Source: an uncultured Micrococcales bacterium
GTDB lineage: Bacteria; Actinomycetota; Actinomycetes; Actinomycetales; Microbacteriaceae
Assembly (NCBI GenBank): GCA_913062975.1
Contig: CAJXZO010000008.1
Coordinates: 1 to 41,273, forward strand
Direction: 5' to 3'
DNA: 41,273 bases
The notes beneath the pieces are model-generated. The model was not told where the DNA came from, ran no database searches, and saw only the letters and a program-made list of their open reading frames with translations. The translations under genes were made by a program, and so were the position numbers. This document shows positions 23,996-33,111 of the stretch, piece by piece; position 1 is the stretch's first letter; each line of letters opens with the position of its first letter.

Positions 23996-24274
23996 TTACT
24001 TCTTGAGTCTCTTGATTTCGTTTTCCACGTCTTCATCAGTGATTGGACGTTCAAACCCTTTTCCGTAAGCCTCATAGCCGGTCACCAAAACCGCAATGCC
24101 GATACCAAAGGCTGGCCATACAGGCCAAAAGTAAGTTCCGGGCATGACTATGAAGTAAATGGCGGTAGTCAATGCAAAAACAAAAATCCAAACAAAAACT
24201 AGGCTTCTAAAATCCTGTTTTGCCTTCAGTTTCTTTTTGGCGAACTTTCTTAGTTCCTCATCACTTGTTGCCAC
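23996..24274 (-). CDS. 2TM-domain membrane protein
   Basis: 92 residues. A basic N-terminal helix precedes two transmembrane segments (about 24-44 and 50-69), then an amphipathic charged tail. It resembles the 2TM family, of unknown function. GTG 24274 has AGAGGG 6 nt upstream and overlaps the end of the upstream regulator gene by 14 bp, so the pair is coupled. Confidence 0.78.
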   Translation of the reverse strand: MATSDEELRKFAKKKLKAKQDFRSLVFVWIFVFALTTAIYFIVMPGTYFWPVWPAFGIGIAVLVTGYEAYGKGFERPITDEDVENEIKRLKK

Positions 24275-24857
24275 GGTTAACCCTCTTCTTCACTTCTTCA
24301 GAAAGGTGGTCAACTTCGTCTTTCACGCTCTTGGAGACCTCGTCAACCTTGGTCTTTGCCTGCTGTTCTAATTCCTTAGCCTGCTTCTCGGCTTCGCTTT
24401 TGCCCTCGGCGATTCTGCGACCAAGGTCTTTACCAGCCTGCTTTGGGTCAAAATCGATGTTTACTCGATCTTGAACCTTGTCTCTTAGCCAGCCTGCGCT
24501 TTTGGTCAACCACTGACCTAACTGCTCGCCGGCTTCACCCAGTCGTTCACTGAGAATCTCCTCAGCGTCGACCTCATAATCCATGCTCAAAAACGTAACT
24601 ACCCAATCCTCAACCTGCTCGAGCGCCTCTGGGGTGACACTGTAAAAGCGCTTCTGCCCATCCTCACGCGCGCTGACTAGATCTGCCTCGCGCAAAACCT
24701 TTAGGTGCTTAGAAACTGTCGGCTGTCCCATCTGGGTGTGCTCAACCAGCTCGCTTACGGTCATTTCACCTTCGCCACCAGACAGCTTGCTCTGCAATAA
24801 AGCGTCCAGCATGTGCCTGCGGTTTGGATCTGCAATTGCTTCGTATATATCCGCCAT
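24261..24857 (-). CDS. ArsR-type winged-helix regulator with long charged tail
   Basis: 198 residues. The N-terminal 90 residues are an ArsR/SmtB-like winged helix (ADPNRRHMLDALL, TVSELVEHTQMGQPTVSKHLKVLREADLV, GQKRFYSVTPEAL). There is no visible cysteine metal site. The C-terminal half (about 100-198) is long, charged and coiled-coil-like, which is unusual for this family. TAGACT is 6 nt before ATG 24857, and its TAG is the proC stop. The signal is unknown; the neighbouring 2TM protein is a plausible partner. Confidence 0.87.
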   Translation of the reverse strand: MADIYEAIADPNRRHMLDALLQSKLSGGEGEMTVSELVEHTQMGQPTVSKHLKVLREADLVSAREDGQKRFYSVTPEALEQVEDWVVTFLSMDYEVDAEEILSERLGEAGEQLGQWLTKSAGWLRDKVQDRVNIDFDPKQAGKDLGRRIAEGKSEAEKQAKELEQQAKTKVDEVSKSVKDEVDHLSEEVKKRVNRGNK

Positions 24858-24863
24858 GGAATA

Positions 24864-24869
24864 AGTCTA
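24864..24869 (-). promoter_or_regulatory. -10 element TAGACT of the ArsR-type gene, containing the proC stop codon
   Basis: Minus-strand TAGACT (24869-24864), 6 nt (TATTCC), ATG 24857. TAG is the proC stop codon. No Shine-Dalgarno sequence precedes the ATG. Confidence 0.55.
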
Positions 24870-25685
24870 TCCCTCGAGGCCCGCAATTTGTCTAGCCCTT
24901 TTTAGGGCTGACTGTGTTGCCTCACTAAAAATCTTGTGAACATCAGAGTTTTCAAACACCTCAATGGCTTTCTCGGTTGTGCCATTTGGACTTGTTACTC
25001 TCTTTCGAAGCTCCTCGGGTGAGCTTCCCGCTTGAACCACCAATTCACTTGCACCCAAGAAAGTCTGTCTGACCATAACTGCTGCCTGCTGAGGGGAGAA
25101 ACCGTATTCAATAGCTAGTTTTTCAAACTGCTCAATGAAGTAAAAAACATATGCTGGCCCACTGCCACTAATTGTGCTGAGCGCATCAATTTGAGATTCC
25201 TCACATTGAATCACCTCACCAACTGATTCCATCAGGTCAACCACCTGCTTGATGTGTTGCTGATCACAGTGCTTGCCTGCGGCAACCCCTGAGACACCAA
25301 TCCCAATCATTGAGGGTGTGTTTGGCATCACTCTGAAAACTGGTTTGCCTGGAAGCCTTTCCTGCATAGCCTCGATTGTGATTCCAGCGGCAACTGAAAC
25401 AACAATCGTGCCACTTTGCAGTGAGTCTAAAATCTCATCAATTGAGTCCAATATTTGATAGGGCTTCACCCCCAAAACCACCATCTTTGCCCCGGCAACG
25501 GCTTTCACATTCGCATTGGGGTCTGTTTCCAAACTAAAAGAGTTAATCCCAAGCTCTGTTGAGAGCTGAACTGATGACTCTCTTGACTTGGTGGTGGCAG
25601 TTATCTGCTTCGCATCGTAACCGTTATTGACAGCGCCGCGAATAATCGCAGACCCCATCGATCCCGCTCCGATAAAACTAATCAT
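24867..25685 (-). CDS. proC: Pyrroline-5-carboxylate reductase
   Basis: 272 residues; final step of proline synthesis. The NAD(P)-binding start is ISFIGAGSMGSAIIRG, and VLGVKPYQI lies near 72. The C-terminal signature ISGSGPAYVFYFIEQF (near 168) and the SPNGTTEKAIEVF segment (near 234) are typical. The ATG shares one base with the upstream stop (TAATG). Confidence 0.95.
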   Translation of the reverse strand: MISFIGAGSMGSAIIRGAVNNGYDAKQITATTKSRESSVQLSTELGINSFSLETDPNANVKAVAGAKMVVLGVKPYQILDSIDEILDSLQSGTIVVSVAAGITIEAMQERLPGKPVFRVMPNTPSMIGIGVSGVAAGKHCDQQHIKQVVDLMESVGEVIQCEESQIDALSTISGSGPAYVFYFIEQFEKLAIEYGFSPQQAAVMVRQTFLGASELVVQAGSSPEELRKRVTSPNGTTEKAIEVFENSDVHKIFSEATQSALKRARQIAGLEG

Positions 25686-26320
25686 TAGTAAAGCAAGAAC
25701 TGTGGGTCGGAATCGTCTGGCTCAGTTGCATCGGGCTTAGACAAAACCCCATTGAGCTCAACGCTTAGGAAATAACTAGCTCCGCCAGTAATGACATCTC
25801 TTTGCCCAGCCCCGCAACCGGTATCCGAGGAGCGAACCTTCTCCCATGGCACGGGTGGGCTGGCAAGGGTCTCACCAGCTGGTAAGACGCCAACCTTGTT
25901 TTCGTCCATGCTTCGATCACAGTCGCGACTAGACCAAATCAATTCACTTCCAGAGGTGATTTCAAAAAAAGTGACGGCACTACCAACATTGAAATTACAG
26001 TCAATCCCTGAGTTGTTTGTCACCGTATACCACATGTGGGGAAGCTCGGTTGGGTTGAAATCTAGATCAACCTCGCCATCGGCATCACCAATCTCGGCTG
26101 TCACTGACACCGTACCCGGCAGACAGTCATCAATCTCTGGTTGTTCTTCTTCGGTGGCTTGTTCAATCTCTGGAGTCTCCTCAACTGCAGTTGACTCTGC
26201 CTGGCCAGCGGAACCGATTAGGGCACTCAGGCCAAACCCAATCAGACCCAAAATCAGCAGGGCTACTACCAAGACAACAGCTCTTCTAATCCAGAAAACT
26301 GTTTGTTGGTTATCACTCAT
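25685..26320 (-). CDS. Membrane-anchored extracytoplasmic protein of unknown function
   Basis: 211 residues. One transmembrane segment (about 13-35) is followed by a Glu/Thr-rich linker (36-65) and a folded extracytoplasmic domain with several cysteines (near 66, 109, 134, 169). YTVTNNSGIDCNFNVGS suggests a beta-sandwich. I do not recognise it with certainty; its layout resembles secreted actinobacterial proteins of the DUF4232 kind. TAGATT lies 6 nt upstream of ATG 26320. Confidence 0.75.
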   Translation of the reverse strand: MSDNQQTVFWIRRAVVLVVALLILGLIGFGLSALIGSAGQAESTAVEETPEIEQATEEEQPEIDDCLPGTVSVTAEIGDADGEVDLDFNPTELPHMWYTVTNNSGIDCNFNVGSAVTFFEITSGSELIWSSRDCDRSMDENKVGVLPAGETLASPPVPWEKVRSSDTGCGAGQRDVITGGASYFLSVELNGVLSKPDATEPDDSDPQFLLY

Positions 26321-26326
26321 GGATTC

Positions 26327-26332
26327 AATCTA
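26327..26332 (-). promoter_or_regulatory. -10 element TAGATT of the membrane-anchored protein gene
   Basis: Minus-strand TAGATT (26332-26327), 6 nt (GAATCC), ATG 26320. It starts one base after the TAA stop of the GNAT gene. Confidence 0.5.
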
Positions 26333-26333
26333 G

Positions 26334-26831
26334 TTACAGAACCTTCAACATTCGAGTGTTTCCGAGCGTGTTCTGCTTAACTCGAGCCAAATCCAAAAAC
26401 TCGGCCACACCCTCATCGTGAGACCTGACCATCTCTTCATAAACCTCTGGCTCAACCGGTGAATCGGTGATTGTTTGAAACCCGTGCTTGCCAAAAAAAT
26501 CAACCTCGAAGGTCAGACAGAACACTCTCTCAACACCCAACTTCTTGGCCTTATCTAAAAGCAAGTCCAAAATCTTGGAGCCAACTCCAGATCTGCAGTG
26601 ATCCGGGTGAACCACCAAGGTCCTCACCTCGGCTAAGTCCTCCCACATAACGTGCAGCGCCCCTGATCCAATCAGCTGTTCACCCTCATAGCAAACAACG
26701 AACTCTTGCACTGATTCATATAGCTCAACCAGTTCTTTGCCCAGCAATACACCTTCGTCAACTAGTGGTTGGCAAAGCTGCCTGATTTTTTCAATATCGG
26801 CTGTGTTGGCGGGTCTAATCTCTAAAGGCAT
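26334..26831 (-). CDS. GNAT N-acetyltransferase, ArgA/NAGS-like
   Basis: 165 residues, one GNAT domain. The acetyl-CoA motif is VVHPDHCRSGVGSKILDLLL near 77, preceded by VRTLVV, and followed by VFCLTFEVDFFGKHGF, a pattern typical of short N-acetylglutamate synthases in actinobacteria. Assignment to arginine synthesis is probable but not secure, since no arg gene is adjacent. The gene starts 7 bp after the SOUL-gene stop, with GATAAT 6 nt before the ATG. Confidence 0.8.
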   Translation of the reverse strand: MPLEIRPANTADIEKIRQLCQPLVDEGVLLGKELVELYESVQEFVVCYEGEQLIGSGALHVMWEDLAEVRTLVVHPDHCRSGVGSKILDLLLDKAKKLGVERVFCLTFEVDFFGKHGFQTITDSPVEPEVYEEMVRSHDEGVAEFLDLARVKQNTLGNTRMLKVL

Positions 26832-26838
26832 CGCTCAA

Positions 26839-27333
26839 TTATCCACCAAGGTCAACCAATACCTCGTTCCTTCTCAAAAACCCTGGCTTCATTGGTCCGT
26901 CATAGCGAGCATAAATTGCGCTATCTTTCATGTCTCGATTGACCAAAGATCTCAATTTCTTTTCTTGCTCAACAAACTTTTTTTCACTCACGCTGCCGCT
27001 GAACTTGATTGCAGCTCGCATCACGGGCTCCACACCGATTATCTGCAAATCGGGTGAGACTGGAAGTGGCGGGAAATCAGCTCCCTCGGGCATCACAAAG
27101 CTGAGCCAGTAGCCGTTTTGTTGTTTGGATTGCAAAACAGGAGCCGTCATCGGAATTGATTGACGGTCCTGGTTTGCTCCTGAGATATATCCAAACAGTT
27201 GACCAAAGCCTGAGTTACCACTGTCTCTCATGTCGCCTTCAACCCACACGCTCACCAAGAAGTGAGCGGGGTAAGAGCGAATTTCATACCCAGCCCCGTC
27301 TTCAACTACCCGATAGGGCTGAATTTCGGTCAT
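26839..27333 (-). CDS. SOUL/HBP family haem-binding-like protein
   Basis: 164 residues. Begins YRVVEDGAGYEIRSYPAHFLV and contains SIPMTAPVLQ near 97, both characteristic of the SOUL haem-binding family. The role in bacteria is unknown. Its ATG overlaps the clpC stop as ATGA, so it is translated with clpC. Confidence 0.88.
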   Translation of the reverse strand: MTEIQPYRVVEDGAGYEIRSYPAHFLVSVWVEGDMRDSGNSGFGQLFGYISGANQDRQSIPMTAPVLQSKQQNGYWLSFVMPEGADFPPLPVSPDLQIIGVEPVMRAAIKFSGSVSEKKFVEQEKKLRSLVNRDMKDSAIYARYDGPMKPGFLRRNEVLVDLGG

Positions 27334-29792
27334 GACTGGACTGGTTGCTCGTCCCGCTGGTTCACGGTGAAGATGAATTCACCATTCACGAAGTCCACCA
27401 GGATGTCGCTTGAGTAGGTGACCTCGCCGCTTAGGATGCGCTCTGAGATCTGATCCTCAATCTCACGCTGAACAACCCGGCGCAGAGGTCTTGCTCCCAA
27501 TGATGGCTCGTAGCCCTCATCGATTAGCTTCTCCTTGGCAGCTGTGGTCAGAGTGAGCTTCAGGTCTCTGTCATCCAAACGCTCATCCAACCTAGCGGTG
27601 AACATATCGACGATGGAGATTAGCTCCTCACGGGTTAGCTGTGGGAAGACAATGACTTCATCAACACGGTTTAGGAACTCTGGCCTGAAGTTTTTCTTCA
27701 GCTCCTCGTTCACGCGTGATTTCATCTGCTGGTAGTCGTTTTGAACATCACCCTCGATTGTGAAGCCCAGGGCGCCACGGTTAATCTCTCTTGATCCGAG
27801 GTTGGTGGTCATGATGATGATGGTGTTTTTGAAATCAACCACTCTTCCCTGACCATCTGTCAATCTTCCCTCTTCCAGAATCTGCAATAGGGAGTTGAAG
27901 ATGTCTGGGTGAGCTTTTTCAATCTCATCAAACAAAACAACACTAAATGGACGACGACGAACCTTTTCGGTTAGCTGTCCACCCTCGTCGTAACCCACGA
28001 ATCCTGGAGGAGCACCGAATAGTCTGCTGACGGTATGCTTCTCGCCATACTCACTCATGTCAAGTGAAATCAATGCGTCTTCGTCTTCAAACAGGAATTC
28101 CGCCAATCCCTTGGCTAGCTCTGTCTTCCCAACTCCGGTGGGACCTGCAAAGATAAAGCTTCCGCTTGGACGCTTGGGGTCTTTCAGTCCGGCACGCTGA
28201 CGGCGGATGGTCTTGGACAGAGCGCTGATGGCCTGCTCCTGACCAATGACTCGCTGGTGAAGCTCCTGCTCCATGTAGACAAGCTTGGCACCCTCTTCTT
28301 CGGTGAGCTTGAACACTGGAATTCCAGTTGCTTGGGCCAAAACCTCAGCAATCATGCCCTCGTCAACAACGCCTTCGATGTCAACATTGCCAGATCGGAA
28401 CTCTTGCTCCTTCTGCTTCAGTTCAGCGTTGAGTTTTTTCTCCTCATCGCGCTTCTGAGCGGCTAGCTCAAAGTCCTGATCAGCTATCGCCTGCTCCTTG
28501 GCAACCTTTGCATCCTCGACCGCCTTCTGAGCCTCTTTGAGCTCTGGTGGCGCTGACAGGAAGCTCAGTTTCAATCTGGCTCCCGCCTCATCAAGTAGGT
28601 CAATGGCCTTATCCGGCAACTGCTTGTCTGTGATGTAGCGATCAGACATGGAAACTGCAGCAACAACTGCCTCATCGGTGATGGTCACCTTGTGGTGTTT
28701 TTCATACCTATCGCGCAAACCCTTCAGGATGTTGATCGCTAAGGCAGGTGACGGCTCGTTGACCATAACTGTCTGGAATCTTCTAACAAGGGCTGCATCT
28801 TTTTCGAAGTGCTTACGGAATTCATCGAGAGTTGTTGCACCAATTGTCTGCAACTCTCCCCTTGCCAACATTGGCTTCAGGATGCTGGCAGCATCTATTG
28901 CACCCTCAGCAGCACCCGCACCAACCAGGGTGTGGATTTCATCAATAAAGGTGATGATGTCGCCACGGGTTCTGATTTCCTTGGTGACTTTCTTGAGCCT
29001 TTCTTCGAAATCTCCACGGTAGCGAGAACCAGCAATCAGAGAACCCATGTCTAGGGTGTAAAGCTGTTTTCCCCTCAAAATCTCGGGGACGTTCCCAGCC
29101 ACAATTGCCTGTGCCAAACCTTCGGCAATGGCAGTCTTTCCAACGCCGGGCTCACCAATCAAAATTGGGTTGTTCTTGGTCCTGCGAGCAAGAATCTGCA
29201 TCACTCGCTCAACCTCGCGCTCGCGACCGACCACTGGATCCAACTTTCCCTCGGCTGCTGCCTGGGTCAGGTTCTTTCCATACTGATCCAAAATCTGGCT
29301 TCCCTTCTGCTGGGGCGGAGGACTCTCAGCACCAACGGATACGGCCTCGTTGCCCTGGTAGCCACTGAGAAGCTGAATCACCTGCTGGCGAACCTTGTTG
29401 GTGTCGGCACCCAACTTGGTCAACACCTGAGCGGCAACTCCCTCACCCTCACGAATCAGACCTAGCAGCAGGTGCTCGGTTCCGATGTAGCTGTGGCCCA
29501 ACTGCAAAGCTTCTCTCAACGAAAGCTCCAAAACTTTTTTCGCCCTGGGGGTAAATGGAATGTGACCACTGGGAGCCTGCTGGCCCTGACCAATGATTTC
29601 CTGAACCTGCTCGCGAACTTGTTCCAACGAGATGTTCAGTGACTCCATTGCCTTGGCGGCAACTCCCTCACCCTCGTGGATTAATCCCAACAGGATGTGC
29701 TCAGTGCCAATGTAGTTGTGGTTGAGAAGCTTCGCCTCTTCCTGGGCGAGCACCACGACCCTTCGGGCCTTATCCGTAAACTTTTCAAACAT
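27330..29792 (-). CDS. clpC: ATP-dependent protease ATPase subunit ClpC
   Basis: 820 residues. Two N-terminal Clp repeats (about 4-65 and 78-140), first AAA+ domain with Walker A GEPGVGKT (213-220), a UVR-type middle segment (about 435-460), and second AAA+ domain with Walker A GPTGVGKT (550-557), Walker B VVLFDE (618-623) and the ClpP-binding loop LGF (675-677). It unfolds substrates for ClpP. The start has a strong GGAGGTG 7 nt upstream. A promoter (TTGTTT-16 bp-TAGCAT) lies further upstream. Confidence 0.97.
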   Translation of the reverse strand: MFEKFTDKARRVVVLAQEEAKLLNHNYIGTEHILLGLIHEGEGVAAKAMESLNISLEQVREQVQEIIGQGQQAPSGHIPFTPRAKKVLELSLREALQLGHSYIGTEHLLLGLIREGEGVAAQVLTKLGADTNKVRQQVIQLLSGYQGNEAVSVGAESPPPQQKGSQILDQYGKNLTQAAAEGKLDPVVGREREVERVMQILARRTKNNPILIGEPGVGKTAIAEGLAQAIVAGNVPEILRGKQLYTLDMGSLIAGSRYRGDFEERLKKVTKEIRTRGDIITFIDEIHTLVGAGAAEGAIDAASILKPMLARGELQTIGATTLDEFRKHFEKDAALVRRFQTVMVNEPSPALAINILKGLRDRYEKHHKVTITDEAVVAAVSMSDRYITDKQLPDKAIDLLDEAGARLKLSFLSAPPELKEAQKAVEDAKVAKEQAIADQDFELAAQKRDEEKKLNAELKQKEQEFRSGNVDIEGVVDEGMIAEVLAQATGIPVFKLTEEEGAKLVYMEQELHQRVIGQEQAISALSKTIRRQRAGLKDPKRPSGSFIFAGPTGVGKTELAKGLAEFLFEDEDALISLDMSEYGEKHTVSRLFGAPPGFVGYDEGGQLTEKVRRRPFSVVLFDEIEKAHPDIFNSLLQILEEGRLTDGQGRVVDFKNTIIIMTTNLGSREINRGALGFTIEGDVQNDYQQMKSRVNEELKKNFRPEFLNRVDEVIVFPQLTREELISIVDMFTARLDERLDDRDLKLTLTTAAKEKLIDEGYEPSLGARPLRRVVQREIEDQISERILSGEVTYSSDILVDFVNGEFIFTVNQRDEQPVQS

Positions 29793-29823
29793 TTCTGAAC
29801 ACCTCCGCTACTTAGATACTGAG

Positions 29824-29851
29824 ATGCTAAACCGATGAGGGGGTCAAACAA
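29824..29851 (-). promoter_or_regulatory. Probable clpC promoter
   Basis: Minus strand -35 TTGTTT (29851-29846), 16-bp spacer, -10 TAGCAT (29829-29824), giving a leader of about 25 nt with GGAGGTG (29806-29800). An imperfect palindrome TTCGCC-GATG-GGTGAA (29860-29875), reminiscent of ClgR sites, lies just upstream. Confidence 0.42.
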
Positions 29852-29881
29852 TACCCGTGTTCGCCGATGGGTGAATAGCGT

Positions 29882-30046
29882 TTACTGACGCTTATCGCGT
29901 TCTTCGGCTTCAATTTTGTTGTATTCGTCTCTCTCACCGCGATCAGCACGAATGATGGAACGCATAACAACATAAAACAACAACCCGACCAAAGCGGGTG
30001 GGACTAGCGAGAGCATCGCATCGCCTAGAATTTGCCAACCATTCAT
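29882..30046 (-). CDS. Small one-helix membrane protein
   Basis: 54 residues, from ATG 30046 to TAA 29882. The protein starts MNGWQILGDAMLSLVPPALV, continues as a transmembrane helix (about 11-29) and ends in a charged tail (RADRGERDEYNKIEAEERDKRQ region). It lies 12 bp after lysS. TAATGT, overlapping the lysS stop, stands 9 nt before the ATG. Small membrane ORFs occur at this position in related actinobacteria. Function is unknown. Confidence 0.7.
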   Translation of the reverse strand: MNGWQILGDAMLSLVPPALVGLLFYVVMRSIIRADRGERDEYNKIEAEERDKRQ

Positions 30047-30058
30047 ATCTTGCACACA

Positions 30059-31540
30059 TTACTTAACCAAAGGAAACAGAATTGTTTCCCGAATTCCCAA
30101 ACCAGTTAGTGACATTAATAATCTGTCAATGCCCATTCCAACTCCACCACTTGGTGGCATGCCGTATTCCAGGGCCTTGAGAAAATCTTCATCAACCCGC
30201 ATGGCCTCTGGGTCTCCGCCCGCAGCAAGGGCGGCTTGAGCAACAAAGCGCTCGCGCTGAATCACTGGATCAATCAATTCTGAATAGCCTGTTGCCTGCT
30301 CATAGCCTCGGATGTAGAGGTCCCATTTTTCAACCACACCTGGTTTCGATCTGTGGTCTCTGGTCAAAGGTGATGTGTCAACTGGGAAGTCAATGACGAA
30401 AAATGGCTCTTGGCGATCTGCTTTGTAGAAATGCTCCCAAAGCTCTTCAATGTATTTTCCGTGAATTGGGTGGGCGACTTCAATGTCTGCCTTGGCGGCA
30501 ATTTTTTCCAATGTTGCCAAATCAGTCTCTGGAGTTATCTCTTCACCCAAGGACTCACTGAGGGATTCATACATCGGAACTTTTTTCCACTCACCGCCCA
30601 AGTCATACTGACTTCCATCGTCCAAGGTCACCTCAGTAGTCCCAAAAACATCCTGGGCTGCATTTTGAATCAGTGCTTTTGTAAGCTCTGCAACATCGTT
30701 GTAATCGGCATAGGCCTGATAGGCCTCCATCATGGCAAACTCAGGTGAGTGAGAGCTGTCGGCTCCTTCATTTCTGAAGTTACGATTGATTTCAAACACT
30801 CGCTCTAGACCACCAACTACCGCTCTTTTCAAAAATAGCTCTGGGGCGATCCGCAGATAAAGCTCCATGTCATAAGCATTCATGTGGGTTTTGAATGGTC
30901 TTGCCGAAGCTCCTCCGTGCATCACCTGCAACATTGGGGTTTCAACTTCTGTGAACTCATGCTCATCAAATGTTTTTCTCAGCGAGCGCATCACAGCACT
31001 TCTGATTTTGACAACCTCGCGTGCTTTGTCTCTAACAATCAGGTCTAGGTAGCGGTTTCTGACTCTGACCTCTTCAGAGAGCTCTGAGTGCAGATTAGGA
31101 AGTGGTCTGATTGTCTTTGCAGCCATTTGCCAGCTATCAGCTAATACACTCAGCTCACCTCTTTTGGAGGTAATCACCTCACCTGAAACAAATACGTGAT
31201 CGCCCAGGTCAACTAACTCTTTCCATGAGTCCAAGTTTTCTTGACCGACTTTATCGAGGCTGATCATTGCCTGAATTCGCTCACCCGTTCCTGACTGCAG
31301 GGCAGCGAAGCAAAGCTTTCCGGTGTTTCTCAAAAACATAATTCGACCGCTGACACCGACTATGTCTCCAGTGGCAACATCAACATCCAAATCTGGATAA
31401 TTGGCTTTCACCTCATCGATTTTGTGGGTGATGGGGACACTTACCGGGTAGGCCTCACCGTCTGCAATCAGTGCTGCCCGCTTTTCTAAGCGGAAGCCCA
31501 TCTGCTCGGGAGTGTCTTCACCTAAAAGCTCTTGATCCAA
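30059..31540 (-). CDS. lysS: Lysyl-tRNA synthetase, class II
   Basis: 493 residues. The OB-fold anticodon domain occupies about 50-150. Class II motif 2 is [26 protein letters not shown] near 245, and motif 3 is [13 protein letters not shown] near 470. The start is TTG 31540, immediately after the panC stop (TAATTG), with AAAGGA as Shine-Dalgarno. It is the penultimate gene of the long fol/pan operon. Confidence 0.96.
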   Translation of the reverse strand: MDQELLGEDTPEQMGFRLEKRAALIADGEAYPVSVPITHKIDEVKANYPDLDVDVATGDIVGVSGRIMFLRNTGKLCFAALQSGTGERIQAMISLDKVGQENLDSWKELVDLGDHVFVSGEVITSKRGELSVLADSWQMAAKTIRPLPNLHSELSEEVRVRNRYLDLIVRDKAREVVKIRSAVMRSLRKTFDEHEFTEVETPMLQVMHGGASARPFKTHMNAYDMELYLRIAPELFLKRAVVGGLERVFEINRNFRNEGADSSHSPEFAMMEAYQAYADYNDVAELTKALIQNAAQDVFGTTEVTLDDGSQYDLGGEWKKVPMYESLSESLGEEITPETDLATLEKIAAKADIEVAHPIHGKYIEELWEHFYKADRQEPFFVIDFPVDTSPLTRDHRSKPGVVEKWDLYIRGYEQATGYSELIDPVIQRERFVAQAALAAGGDPEAMRVDEDFLKALEYGMPPSGGVGMGIDRLLMSLTGLGIRETILFPLVK

Positions 31541-32401
31541 TTAGCGTCCTTTTATTGAGATTTCGCGATTATCAATCAGCCGAACCTGGCCAACATAACC
31601 AGCAAATAAGGCTATCGCAGAACCTTCATAATCCCCAGAAACGGGCTGAAAAGTGGCGGGTTCAACAATTTCCAGATAATCAAGCTTGATTTCATCCGAA
31701 AGCATCGACTTAGCGGTCTCTATTGCTGATTCAGCATCGGCCTTTCCATCACAAGCGCCAAGGGCAACATTGATGGTTCTGGCTATTTCCAGCTGTTCTG
31801 GATTTAATCTGGCATTGCGGCTAGAAAGAGCTAGGCCATGATCATCTCGAACCGTTTCACCCTCAATAATCTTCAATGGCATTCTTCTGCCTGTTGCTAA
31901 CTGGTGACTGACCAAAGACTTAATCAGCGCTAGCTGCTGAGCATCTTTTTTACCAAAAACCGCTATGTCGGGGGTAATCAAGTCAAACAACCTGGAAACC
32001 ACTGTCAGCACACCGCTGAAGTGACCAGGCCTGTATTCACCCTCAAGGCCCAACGAGACATTGCTTTCAATGTCCTCGGGGGTAATCAAATTTGGCTTCT
32101 CTGGATAGATGGCTTCCGGTTCAGGCAAAAACAAAAGATCAACACCGCGATCACTTAGCAACCTGGCATCAACACCCAGGGATTGTGGGTAGTTCTCATA
32201 GTCACTGGGGTCATTGAATTGCAATGGGTTGACAAAAATGCTGGCAATTACAAAGTTGTCATCGTTCCGAACCTGGTCAACCAGCGACAAGTGTCCAGCG
32301 TGCAGTGCACCCATGGTGGGAACAAAGGCAATCCGCTTGCCAGCTGCACGCGCCTGAGCAATCTCTTGCTTCAGCTGAGCCACCTGCGAGACCTGTTTCA
32401 A
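31541..32401 (-). CDS. panC: Pantothenate synthetase
   Basis: 286 residues. The nucleotidyl-transferase motifs are PTMGALHAGHLSLV (near 28-41), FVNPLQFN near 57, FGKKDAQQLALIKSL near 149 and SSRNARL near 189. It joins pantoate and beta-alanine. The start is TTG 32401, overlapping the upstream stop as TTGA. panB and panD are not in the window. Confidence 0.95.
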   Translation of the reverse strand: MKQVSQVAQLKQEIAQARAAGKRIAFVPTMGALHAGHLSLVDQVRNDDNFVIASIFVNPLQFNDPSDYENYPQSLGVDARLLSDRGVDLLFLPEPEAIYPEKPNLITPEDIESNVSLGLEGEYRPGHFSGVLTVVSRLFDLITPDIAVFGKKDAQQLALIKSLVSHQLATGRRMPLKIIEGETVRDDHGLALSSRNARLNPEQLEIARTINVALGACDGKADAESAIETAKSMLSDEIKLDYLEIVEPATFQPVSGDYEGSAIALFAGYVGQVRLIDNREISIKGR

Positions 32402-33111
32402 CTCTTGAAATCCTCCGGAGTAGGCCCAATGCCACCCTCCCGCAATGCTCGCTCCACTGCTGATCTGGCCATTGGTGCTATCAAGTCAACCACCCTTGGC
32501 ACCTCTTCCGCTTCCAATTCGTTCATTGCTTGGCTAACAATCATTTTTGGGAAACTGTTTAGAGAGCTATACGCCTCTGCATAGGCAGGTCTCTGATACT
32601 CAGCAACAACAATCGGGTCAGTTCCAATCTCCAAAGCCAACCCCTGCGCAATCGGCAGAACGGAATCGGGAGCAGTGACCGCTGAGACCGAATCCTGCAG
32701 GGTCAATAAGTCCAGGCTGGTGCCGGTGAAATCAACCACCGGGTGCATCGCAATCGGGATTGCTCCAGCCCTTGCGGCACTTGCCAAAATCGCATACCCC
32801 CGCTCAGGTGAGCAGTGAATGACTATTTTCCCTGGGGAAAAGTAGCCAAGCTGGGCAAGACCCGTGACGGCCTCCTCTGTCTGCTCTGCGGGCATGGCCA
32901 TGATGATCAGATCGCAGCGCTCAATCACTTCCTGCATGCTGACAATGTCAACCTGCGGCAGCAAAGAATCCGCCCGTTCAACCGCAGCCTCGGCCTGCAG
33001 GTGAATCGCCTCAGCGGTGTGGCCGGCACCCGCCAGTGCCTTCACCAAAACAATTCCTTCAAGACCATCGCCAATACTGCCAATTTTCATTCGCCCCGGT
33101 TTATTCGTCAT
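32398..33111 (-). CDS. Rossmann-fold / DUF2520 protein (ketopantoate-reductase-like)
   Basis: 237 residues. An N-terminal dinucleotide-binding fold MKIGSIGDGLEGIVLVKAL and RCDLIIMAMPAEQTEEAV is followed by a helical DUF2520-type C-terminal domain (PVVDFTGT..., AEAYSSLNSFPKMIVSQAM). Neighbour panC, coupled through TTGA, suggests it supplies pantoate in place of panE; this is inferred. ATG 33111 directly follows the DUF3180 stop TAG; the internal ATG at 33090 is an alternative. Confidence 0.8.
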   Translation of the reverse strand: MTNKPGRMKIGSIGDGLEGIVLVKALAGAGHTAEAIHLQAEAAVERADSLLPQVDIVSMQEVIERCDLIIMAMPAEQTEEAVTGLAQLGYFSPGKIVIHCSPERGYAILASAARAGAIPIAMHPVVDFTGTSLDLLTLQDSVSAVTAPDSVLPIAQGLALEIGTDPIVVAEYQRPAYAEAYSSLNSFPKMIVSQAMNELEAEEVPRVVDLIAPMARSAVERALREGGIGPTPEDFKS

